Shown here piece by piece: positions 1 to 9,893 of a DNA stretch of 64,000 nt. The translations under genes were made by a program, and so were the position numbers. Positions within the stretch are counted from its first letter, which is position 1, and each line of letters starts with the position of its first letter. Under the pieces are notes generated by a model that did no database searches, was not told the origin of the DNA, and saw only the letters and a list, made by a program, of their open reading frames with translations. The DNA comes from Synanceia verrucosa (lineage: Eukaryota; Chordata; Actinopteri; Perciformes; Synanceiidae): positions 13,210,447 to 13,274,446 of the forward strand of contig CM056553.1 in assembly GCA_029721515.1 (NCBI GenBank), written 5' to 3'.

Positions 1-1397
1 CAAGCAGACTGTGACTGAGAGAGAATAAATGAAAAAGACAGAGGACGATGTCTGGAGAGATGAGGCATTGCATTGAAATCAAGCAGATGTTATTGCAGCA
101 TCTGTGTCAGCCAGGCAACTTCACTTTTACCATTTAGTTACAACCAAAAATACATAAAATATCCACTGCCTGAGGTAAACTGAAGTGTAATTCACTCCAA
201 CATCTTTCTACATAGCTATGTGGAATTCACAAATCCATGTTTCTATTTCAAGGGAACTAAATTGTCCTATCTCACCTCCTTACAATATTGTTTCCCTTGA
301 TAGTCTAAATCTGCTTATCAATGGTGCAGTGACTGTGAACATACGAGGCCTACAAGCAGCGAGCTGGTTCTTTCATCTCCGTGCCCGAAGACTCAGCAAG
401 CAGGTTCCCCTGCCAAGCGACAAACACAACTCACCATGATTCCCATTGTTTAAAAAAACACTATGTGGGGGGGCCTGTGTTAGATTTTTAGACTAAATTA
501 TATGACTTGCTAGTCTTAAATATGTTTTTTGCCGTACCTTCACACCTTGAAAGTAGACAGGACACACTGTCTCACCATGAAATAGCAACACTGTCAATGT
601 GATACAGTGGAGGCATCCTGTCATTAGCATGTAATCTATCCTCTTTATCTCTCTTCAGTCTTTAAAGCCATTCCTACCCTCCACCATCCCAACGGGATGA
701 ACACTGACTGGATCTGTACGGAGAATGTGAAAAGCCAGATTTGATGTTTGAACATGGTAGACTCATGCACATACAGTATGCACACCCATACATAGAGGGT
801 TGAAGGGTTATCTTCAGCAAAGCCGTTGTGTCACAAACTGACAAGTAAACAACCCAGATGTTACGGATGATGATGCTGATGGGATGGGGCTTAGGAGAGA
901 ATTAGAGGCATGCATGTACAACTAATTGCACAGAAATGATGAAACACTAAGGCACAGACACACAGTGTATAAAAATAACTCTTAGTGTAATAAATCAACC
1001 TAACACTTACGCACCTTTGCAAGGAGCCCAAACTGAAGCACAGTCAGGGCTAAGAAACAGATTTTTTTTCACATTCACATGCCAGTGTTATTTAATATGT
1101 GACTGTAGTGATTCTTTGGGTTTCATAAATTTTACTAACTAAAATGTCTCTGTCATTCCAACATGAAAACGTTTTCGTTCACCATTACCAATCAGTTTGA
1201 CTGATTGACTCCAGTTCAATTCAGGTTTAAAAGCAGCCTTTCATGTTAAACTAAAGCTCATTATATTCCTTTCAGAAATAACATAAACCTCTGTATATTG
1301 ATTTTCAGTTCAAATTCGTGTATTAATTTATTTAACAAAACGGATCTAAGTGCCTCAAAAGAAGAAAAACAACTTCATCACTCTTCCCTAAACGTAC
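1..1397. other. Noncoding stretch, no gene recognised
   Basis: Only short shadow ORFs are present. If the exon at 1398-1458 is real, this stretch is the start of its first intron. I see no repeat or RNA gene. Confidence 0.5.
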
Positions 1398-1458
1398 CTT
1401 TGAAAAGAATGGCCGCACATATGTAAAATCCAACCGGACATGGTCCCCAAAACTTCAT
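1398..1458 (-). CDS. Putative first coding exon of an unidentified gene running off the left edge
   Basis: On the minus strand an ATG at 1458 opens 20 codons plus one base, reading MKFWGPCPVGFYICAAILFK, and then meets a good donor (G|GTACGT) at 1397. The peptide looks like a signal peptide or membrane anchor. The exon lies at the edge of a CpG-rich stretch, as expected of a vertebrate promoter and first exon, and the remaining exons would lie left of the window. I do not recognise the protein. A 61-nt first exon with a phase-1 end is common for secreted proteins, but a chance ORF with a chance donor is a real alternative. Confidence 0.35.
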
Positions 1459-2100
1459 CCTGGCACCGCTCTGTGGACTCCGCCGGCCCCGGGCAGCGGG
1501 CTCTCAGTGTCGGCTATACAGAGAATCAGCTCCGGCTGAGCGGCAGTGAGCATGAAGCTGTAGAGAGACGAAGAGGAGGGACACGGAGAGTGAGAGACAA
1601 AAAAAAAACAAAAAACATCCCAGAATGAGTGTGGAGTTCAGATTGGCGCGTTCACGCTGCCGTACTAACACATTCCCACACTCAGCGCTGCACGGGGACG
1701 CGCTTTGAGTTCGCAAGAAACAAAAAGGCGATGATAACAACTAGAGAGACGGTTCTAGAACCGTATGTGTGGTAAAAACAGTCACTTCTGTTAGTGCTGC
1801 TGCACATTAAGACCTCACCGTGCTTGTCTAGTTGAATGCTGTTGCTGACTTCCGGTGCACACGGTGATGTCTTTAAACTGCTAATGTTCTTGATTCATTC
1901 TCTTTTTCTTCGATCTCACGTCTGATATTTACGTCGACAAATGACATCAGTGTGAGTTTTACTAACTTCATGATGACACTTTTGTGTCTAGTGCCCCTCA
2001 CCTGTCCATGAAGGTGTACTCACCTGCATTTAAAGTCGCGAGCGTGTAGGAAGGGCGTGTGACGTGGCCAGAGAGTACGTGCGTTGTGCGCATGCGTGTG
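1400..2100. promoter_or_regulatory. CpG-rich candidate promoter region
   Basis: CpG dinucleotides are much denser here than in the surrounding AT-rich DNA, for example around 1480-1500, 1645-1705 and 2035-2100. No TATA box is evident. It may serve the putative minus-strand exon at 1398-1458, or a divergent transcript that I cannot see. Confidence 0.4.
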
Positions 2101-3177
2101 TGAATGTTTATTCTTAAACTTAAGGGTCTGTTTTATACACACTGCACAAATGGTGACCTGTAATGAAGATTCATTGTTTGTTTGTTGTAACAAATTTATC
2201 ACAAAACTATAAACGTCATTAAATATTATTTATTTTGACATGTGACGTCACAACTTAGGGGATGGCCTGATAAATAAAGCAGTCATGTGATTCAATACCC
2301 AATTTAAACTTTAACAGTATTTTTAGTATTTAGATCACTGTGATTTTTTTTTCTGCTCCAGACAGTACTTATTTCATAACAATAGCTCAAAGTAATAGGC
2401 TTAAAAGTGTAGGCTTATGATGACCCCACAGAGAAGGACCACCAGATACTGAATGTGTAAATAAGCAATGGTTGCCAACGTCATGGAGTCATAAAATACA
2501 AACAAACAAACAAACAAACAAAAAAGACACAACTCAGTTTTTCTCAGTGCCGGTCATGATCAGAGCTTAAACTCTTGGCCCTTAAAGTAGCACAGCTCAC
2601 CACCCAATCCTCCTTCTGCGTATACTCAGTTATCAATGTCATGCGTGTCACACTGTAATTTCCCACTTCCTGGTGTTACAAAGAGGTTCATTAACTGCCT
2701 TTTTTGTTGTATTTGTCACCTTTTTGTGCCAGACTGGCTCATAATCAAATGACCTATTTATTCCGGTCCATAAATAATTCCAGTTAGAAATAGGATCCGA
2801 CAGGCGGTGAGAACATTTGCACAAATGTGCAGCATTCCCTCTTGTACCTCCCTTTCCCTCCCCCTCGATGGAACAGGGGCGTATCATCTGAAGCAGTCCT
2901 GTGCCAGTGGTATTAGACCACTTCTTGCTATTTTTCGTACCCCACATGTCTACGTCTCGTGGAGCTCCATCAGAGGAGATTTATGCTGCTATGTGATTTG
3001 GTACAGAATCCCATATCTGCCTGTCTGTTGCTGTTGGTGAGTCGACAGCCACCATGAATCCTCTCCTCACAATCTTCATCCTTGTGCTTCGCTCTCACTG
3101 GGTAAACTTCTAGTCAGACAGGAGGTAGTGCCATTAAATGAATCCTCATTTTCAATAACTTCACTGGAGGTTAATGA

Positions 3178-3198
3178 GGAGCTGTCCATGGTGCTGAA
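3178..3198 (-). promoter_or_regulatory. RE1/NRSE (REST-binding) element
   Basis: Read on the minus strand, this is TTCAGCACC, then AT, then GGACAGCTCC. Compared with the classical RE1 consensus (TTCAGCACC, NN, GGACAGCGCC), only one informative base differs. The element is about 1.7 kb upstream of the putative minus-strand exon at 1458 and 3.3 kb upstream of the plus-strand secreted-protein gene. REST represses neuronal genes in non-neuronal cells. Binding here is inferred from the motif only. Confidence 0.7.
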
Positions 3199-4476
3199 AT
3201 CACCAGCAGCACTGTTCTTTGCAACTAGTAGTAATATAATTTTTTTCCACTTTAGAACTTAAAGAAGCAGTCCGATTTTAGTAATGGCTGATATAAAATT
3301 TCTATATGTGTGAATTATATATACATGAGCTTCAGCTTTTCAGAATTGTGGCTATAGTTCCAATTTTTGAGTGTATACAGTGTAGGAAAAATGTGAGTAC
3401 CGTATTTTTTGAGATGAAATGTCACCACAGACATCCAATTACAATGTTGCAAAAATGTAAATCTTGTAATATATTCATCAGTTGGTTACAGGCTCCATCA
3501 AAACTCAGCAACAGATGAGACAGACATTTCAAACAGAACATGACAGTTGAGCTTATTGTTGTTTGTTAACTATGAAGTCAGGTTTAATATAAATGCCACA
3601 TTTCCACTTGATATGCACACAGTATGCAATCATTTTTGTGTGTGTTTATGCAGAGAGTCTGTGAATCTGTTTATAAATGATCTCCTTGTGTGTTGCCTCC
3701 TTTCAACATTATTTTGCCCCTTAGGGGGGAGGCATTGCAAATGCTCACTAGCACATGCTGTCACCAACTGGAGAAACAATGCACAAACAAAAATAACAAA
3801 TAAATAAATAAATAGAAAGAAATGAATTCAATTTTTAATATCAGTTCACACCACAGGTGTAACAATTATCAAGTGAAACAACAAAATGAGAACACTCAGC
3901 GGGTTTGTCTGTCATACTGGATTTGTTTAAACACAGGAGATCAGAGACAGTAATTGTAGACTTTTTTATGTCCTATCCCTTTGAATCTCAATCCACAATG
4001 TTTGAGCAATGCTGAATGTTCAATGCTGAACTGGAGCCTATAGAGCCTTGTATACTTTCTTTAAATGCACTAATAGAAGGTGAGCAACTGCAGACAGGAA
4101 AGTGCAGAAAAGAGCGAGGGGACCAGAGGGAGCTGTTAATTCTCTATCTTTTATAAATGAGAAGTGTTCTGCTAATGGACTTAAATGTTGTGAGGCCACT
4201 GTCGTTTCTTTCCTTCTTCTCTTCATCCCTTTCTTTCATCCACATCCTTTTTCTTCCCCTACTACTTATAACAAATCTAGTGCATACACATAATTGTTAA
4301 CAACAGAGACAGTGCTGCATTGTTCATACAAGGATGTACATGAACATCACAAGAAAACAAGTTAATAAAGTCGGCAATGAAAAAAGCAAGAGCGTGCTTG
4401 CCAATTTTAATGTGATATTTTGTTAAACACCCTTTTCACGCCCTTTCCTAAATCAAATATTTTAAATATTTGCCTG

Positions 4477-4505
4477 GTGTGTGTGTGTGTGTGTGTGTGT
4501 GTGTG
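4477..4505. repeat. (GT)n microsatellite
   Basis: An uninterrupted GT dinucleotide tract. Confidence 0.95.
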
Positions 4506-4625
4506 ATAGAATGGGGTCAGATGAGTTTTAGTTTTGTCTGAGTTGCTACCTTTGATGTGGGGCAGATGCAAAGCTTGGGTCCCCAAGCTCACCAAGGTGT
4601 GTGTACATGCTTTCACAATCTGCAA

Positions 4626-4627
<2 letters not shown>

Positions 4628-4676
<49 letters not shown>
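4628..4676. repeat. (GT)n microsatellite
   Basis: An uninterrupted GT tract of about 24 units, 120 bp from another GT tract. Confidence 0.95.
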
Positions 4677-4679
<3 letters not shown>

Positions 4680-5579
4680 GTGTTTGCAACTGTGCATTCA
4701 TGCCCGTCATTTGGAATCGTTGGAGTTAGAAATGAAATGAGATCTAAGAAACACTTAATGTGAGGTTACAGCTGGATGTTGCATTCAGGTTACATGTGAA
4801 TATCTGCTCAACACATGATGATGTACACCTTGGTCCTACTGAAACATTCCTTCCCTGCTGTCCTGCTGCCAGCCAGCCATTTGTCTCTGTTACAAAGCCA
4901 AGGTAGCAACTCAGTTTATTATGGGATGCCAAAGAAAGGTCAGACCTCTCACACATACTGAGGAGTTCACTGAGGAAAAGGTCAGCAGTGCACACAAAGT
5001 TTAAGGAGAGACATGAGCTGCATCGTGGACAACAAAGAAAGTTCTTCAAAGAAGAGTTTGTACAATAACATGCTAAAAAATACAGTCACATTTTGTAAAC
5101 ACATATTTAGAGGTGCTTAGGTTCATGAATAGCAGATTAAATTATTAATGCATTGTGCTTTGTTGGACTTTTAGTTATTGTCTCTCTGTGTGAACTCTTA
5201 TCATCACTTCAGCCTTTAGCTGGTCGTTTTCGCATGGCTGCATCCGTGTCTGAGTAAATATTACATCAAACAAATTCACGGGAAGCCTCCTTCTCATTCT
5301 TTAAAGGATGTGAGCTTAATGTAGCACCTTCAAAAGTAGAAACCCAAATTAATACTCTTGGGCCCTGCTTTGAAAATTTTTTAGGTCTTAGCGAGCCTTT
5401 CTTGACTTAAAAAAAAACAGACTTTATATCCTGTTTCACTTAGGAAATACTGCACACATATTCTGTTCATATCACCCCTTTGGTTGTATACACAGTTTAA
5501 ATAAATGGCTTTATTTTGTTTTCCATTTGTTTCCTTCTACTGTATTTTTTTAATCCATTGACGCAGCTTCTGAAAACAA

Positions 5580-5583
<4 letters not shown>

Positions 5584-5645
<62 letters not shown>
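5584..5645. repeat. (TA)n microsatellite
   Basis: About 31 TA units. The tract is self-complementary and can extrude as a cruciform. Confidence 0.95.
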
Positions 5646-5649
<4 letters not shown>

Positions 5650-6081
5650 TTTTGTCTCACATCAGTAAAATGCCTGGAGCAGAAAGCACAGTCTTATGTG
5701 GTTAGACCTCCACCCAGTGGAAGAAATGTTGATGTGCACAAACATATTGTATATTAATAAACATACCTGTATTATTCTTGAGAATCATTAACACATCATA
5801 CTATCAGAGTTATGTTTATGAATCCAACCTATTTGCCTCCAAAAAGTAAAATATATTATCATTTAAAAGCTACATTGACAGCAACAGTAGTATCAAGAAA
5901 AACAATAAAAATATTTTTGTGCACTAAAGTTTACTGAGTTAAGTTTTTATTCTTAGATTAGATTTCTGTTATGACTTGTAGAATAAATGTAGAATAAAAT
6001 ATTTAGTGTTGGGTTGATGTTAGTCCAGACAGGGTTGTCTTTATGTTGATTCTGAGAGCTTGACTTGTTCCTGAGGAGCAA

Positions 6082-6083
<2 letters not shown>

Positions 6084-6151
<68 letters not shown>
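6084..6151. repeat. (TG)n microsatellite upstream of the small secreted-protein gene
   Basis: About 33 uninterrupted TG units, ending roughly 170 bp before the likely noncoding first exon of the plus-strand gene. Long alternating purine-pyrimidine tracts can adopt Z-DNA. Confidence 0.95.
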
Positions 6152-6501
6152 CTCTGGCACCCAAACAAGCAGTTACCTTGAGTAGATGCTTGACGCCATT
6201 CACGCCTCTCTGGTAAAAATCTGTGAAAGGAACTCTTGTTCACTTTCACATTTAGACGACAGACTGTGAGCTCTGAAGACACTCAGAGGTTTTTCTGATC
6301 AACTGCTCTCAAAAGCTGCAGGTAAATCTCTGTTATGGTTTTAATAGCTTCATTATTTTATGATCTACCTGACCTAAGATTTACACACAATTAAAGGAAG
6401 CTTTTGCTAACTATTTTTAAACAATGTATGCATGTGTATGTTGATTATCTCTTTTATTATTTTTCTTATTGGAATCATTATTTGTTTTACTTCTTATAGA
6501 C

Positions 6502-7592
6502 ATGAGGTTTGTGATCCTGTTTGCTCTGTTGAGCGGTAAGTCAAGACAATTACTATGTTTTTTTTAATCTTAAATTGTTATCTGTTGATATTAGGGCCAT
6601 GATATGAGCAATGTAATTGGATTACTTTAAATAAATTTGGATTCACCCAATATTATCCACACACATTATCAAACATTCAAAATGTAAATCTTTCTCTTTA
6701 ATTGTTCTTGATTCCAATCTCTTTCCTAATAAGTTTTATGTATGTTACTTAAAAAGTTTAATAATTGTGTTCAGGGGTTTTTGCTGCCCCTTTCATGAAG
6801 GAGGGGGAGGCAAAGCGATTCATCAGGCTGAAGAGACAGTCAGGATACTGGGATCCACACCACTCTCACAACCAGTGGGGTTACACCATTCAGGAACAGG
6901 TAACACCGCACTGTGTGGTGTGAATAACAGCCTCACCAGAGCATGATTTATAGACATTTATATTGCTGCTTTTAGCATAAGGTTACTTTCTGTCAGCTAC
7001 TGCATGAACAAACATGAGGCATTTCTATAAAGTATCTTTCTTCTTCAGGCAAACGAGTACTGGACAGCACTACGAACTGATGCTCAGTACTACATGGACA
7101 TGAGTAACATGATGTTTGACCACTCTGTCGCAACGTGAGTTTTCCGTGCTTTGATTGGTTGATTGATTGATTTTGTTTTCCATTTTGGTTATTAAAAACA
7201 AGAGACAAAAAAAAAATAATTGGATTCTTCCATGCCCCACTGATTTTCAAGATGGCCGACAGTGTTAAGACACATAGGTAGCATCAATCTGCAAAACTTT
7301 GTTTTTCAATGTTTTACACTTCTTTGTCACAGTATATCTTCACACCATATTCTCCCACTCATGAGATGAGATAGTATCCACCAATATAATACACTGGCTA
7401 AGTCAGTTTTTTTCTTTTTAAAATATTACCATTGACCAGTGTCATAACTGGTATACCATGCAAATTATATAATTAAGACATAGTTTATATTAATTATCTC
7501 TCTGTTTTTACAGGGAAAACAACAGGCTGTATATGGAGATGCTGCGCAATGCAAGAGCTCACCTGGACAGTCAGACGGGTCAACACAGATAA
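6502..7592 (+). CDS. Small secreted protein, 107 aa, C3orf85-like (tentative)
   Basis: Four coding exons: 6502-6535, 6775-6899, 7049-7134 and 7514-7592. All junctions are GT-AG and the phases join cleanly to a TAA stop. An ATAG acceptor just before the ATG and a CTGCAG|GTAAAT donor at 6320-6321 suggest a noncoding first exon ending at 6320. The product starts with a hydrophobic signal peptide (residues 1-16, MRFVILFALLSGVFAA). Residues 28-33 are FIRLKR, a furin-like basic site, followed by QSGYWDPHH and an aromatic- and Met-rich body with no cysteine. After cleavage the new N-terminal Gln could cyclise to pyroglutamate. From memory it resembles the small vertebrate protein C3orf85 (shared RLKR, YWDPxHS and AQYYxDM), but I could not check this. 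The function is unknown. Confidence 0.8.
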
Positions 7593-7827
7593 AAAAAAAA
7601 AATGAACAGAGGAAGACTGAGGAGATCAAAAATCATATTTAGTAAAAGTTAAAATTAAAGCAAATGGTGTCTTTTACATTTCAAGAAATCCTTATTATTC
7701 CCTTAGATTGTCTGAATCTCTCTAGTGTGTGTGGCTGGATTGTTTCATGTTTCATTGAACATTCTGAATGTAATAACTTTAATCTTAACTTAATGGTGCA
7801 AAGGCAGATATGGCATTAATTATGACA

Positions 7828-7833
7828 AATAAA
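7828..7833 (+). terminator. Polyadenylation signal of the small secreted-protein gene
   Basis: A canonical AATAAA lies 236 bp after the stop codon, giving a compact 3' UTR. Confidence 0.7.
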
Positions 7834-7897
7834 ACATTTTGTATTTAAAAGGACTTTATTAGTGTGATGAAATCATTACAAATAATGTACTTTTTAG

Positions 7898-8089
7898 TAG
7901 TGATGGACAAATGAAGCTTAATGAAACGCTTAAATTTTTTTACTCCTCTAGATGGCGCTCTTGGTTTAAGAAAAATGGAAATTTACTAAACCTAAATTTA
8001 CACCAGCCTTCTTCTTTAAGCCAAGAGCGCCATCTAGAGGAGTCCAAAATATCACAAGTGCTTCATGAAGCTTCATTTGTCCATCACTA
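7898..8089. mobile_element. hAT-like MITE, long-hairpin form, 192 bp
   Basis: The ends are TAGTGATGGACAAATGAAGC and its inverted copy, and a second pair of inverted arms (CCTCTAGATGGCGCTCTTGG and complement) makes nearly the whole element fold back. It is flanked by an 8-bp target-site duplication (CTTTTTAG on the left, CTTTTTAA on the right, 7 of 8 identical). Eight-base duplications and TAGTGATGG-type ends fit non-autonomous hAT elements. It inserted just after the polyadenylation signal of the small secreted-protein gene. Confidence 0.85.
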
Positions 8090-8620
8090 CTTTTTAAGAT
8101 TGTGTGATACAAAGAAGAAACATCTGTTGAGTCTTCTTCTTTTATGCATTGCCCTGTAAATTATGTTGCTTAAAACGGTTTCACTAACTGTAGTAACCAA
8201 AATATAGTATATTTTGTATTTGAAGTGGGTGAGAAAAAAAAGTACAAGCTGGTTCGATATAATATCACAACTTAGAGCTTTTAATGTCTTTACTCCCCTA
8301 ATATTTTCAATGATTTTTAATGGATGTGTGTATTGTTGTTGGTACCTCAAGAGAATGAATTTATTTTTCTTACAAAATACAACTAAAAAGTCATAATAGC
8401 AGTGTATACAATTATTGTAACATTTAAGCATTACCATATAGAAAGCAATAAAGACGAAGTTGGCTAAGTGCATAAATCAAGCATATCATGAAATTTGTAT
8501 GATTTTTTTCATATTTTAATTTTACGCTGAATTCAGTTCTGCTTTTTTTTTGTTTAGTTGCAGCTTAAATACCTTTATAAAATTACTACTATGAGCAATC
8601 TAATGTTCTGATATGACACG
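8090..8620. other. AT-rich intergenic stretch
   Basis: Nothing recognisable here apart from shadow ORFs on both strands. Confidence 0.5.
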
Positions 8621-8626
8621 CTACTT

Positions 8627-9416
8627 AAAGGAACCGTATGTAGAATGGTGGTCAAAACTGGTACTGCAATCACTTTCAAATTACTGTAGAGCGGTGTCTC
8701 CCCTCTCCCTCTCCCCCAACAAGAGGTTGCCAGCTCGGCTGCAGGATCCAACAGGAACGGAAAGTGTTACAATGAATGAAAAGCAGCCACCTTGGGCATC
8801 ACCATGGGCACTTAGAAGGAGTAAAATGGGCCAGAGAAGAGCTGGGGTAAAGTGAGCAGAGCTCCGGGGCGGGGGCCGTGGGTTCACGGTGAGAGTGGCC
8901 CATCGGGAGTGCTGCTTCCCAGCCAAGGCCGTAGGGTAGCACCGGGTGTCCGCCTGAAGTGCTACAGTGAATGAAAAGCAGCCACCTTGGGCATCACCAT
9001 GGATAGTTAGAAGGAGTGAAATGTGCCGGAGGAGAGCTGTGGAGAGACGGGGTAAAGAGAGCAGAGTTCCCGGGTGGTGACCGGGGGTAGGCAATGCGGT
9101 GAAAGTGCTGCTGCTAGTCCGCTTTCAACCGTCCCCATCTCCTATACAAATACTTGTTTTATTTTGGACTTTGTCATAATGTATATTGGATTCATAATGA
9201 GGTCTTTTAGGTTTCGTAATGTTAGACATTATTGATCCGACATGTTCGTAGCTGCAGGTAACTAGAGCAGAGCTGGCAACCCAGATGCCAAAACACTACT
9301 GACTTGGTGATTGGGAGATAGGTGGAGGGTGGCGATGATTTCTTAATGTCTGGTGACATATCAGGGCCATTTTATGATTAATTTAAATAAATGTCTGACA
9401 TTTTGTACCTTTAAAG
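8627..9416. mobile_element. Candidate non-autonomous DNA transposon with an internal tandem duplication
   Basis: The left end TTAAAGGAACCGTATGT and the right end ACATTTTGTACCTTTAA are imperfect inverted repeats (13 of 17). Inside, a block starting at 8769 (ACAATGAATGAAAAGCAGCC) recurs at 8964 with a period of 195 bp. It is more GC-rich than its surroundings. No transposase is encoded, and no clear target-site duplication could be fixed. Confidence 0.5.
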
Positions 9417-9893
9417 GAAATTCAGAGTATTCAGAGTGATGGTGATAAAAGTGCAAACAACGGCGACAGTGCTGACAGTGTTTACCTGAGGGGTTTGCTA
9501 TGCTTAGCTTTACATAGCATGTGTTTGCTGACTAATTAATACTCTGCATCGTGGAGAGAACTTTTAAAGCTACCATGTGTAGAACTTGACATTGTATGAC
9601 TGAAAAGCAATACATGTATTAATTTTCACCAAAGTCGTCTTACTTATCTAAAATAAAAAATATGTCATCATAATAACTAGAAGTATGTTGTACTGCGCAT
9701 ACAAAGTATACACATACTGACTTAATGACACACAGGAGAGTGGATCTAGTGAAGGAACCTGACCATCAAAGGGTCAAAGTTCCCCTTTAAAGAAGACTTA
9801 TAGTGGCTTCTTCTTGCTCAGGTGTAATGAATGTTTCGTATTTTCTTGAAGGTGGATCATCAGTTATCTGTGAGAGGAAATGTGTTATTGCTA

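Larger units (their letters stand above)
2101..6083. other. Intergenic DNA with microsatellites and one RE1-like site
   Basis: No convincing exon was found. The stretch holds an (AAAC)n run at about 2496-2524, the RE1-like site at 3178-3198, two (GT)n tracts near 4.5-4.7 kb and a (TA)n tract near 5.6 kb. Confidence 0.6.

Noticed and set aside
4407..4763. ORFs made of repeated Thr-His or Cys-Val (also at 5953, 19173, 23056, 48263 and 58436)
   Set aside because: They are translations of dinucleotide microsatellites.
8087..8473. Minus-strand ORF of 128 aa
   Set aside because: AT-rich, starts within a MITE end, has no recognisable motif and no splice context.
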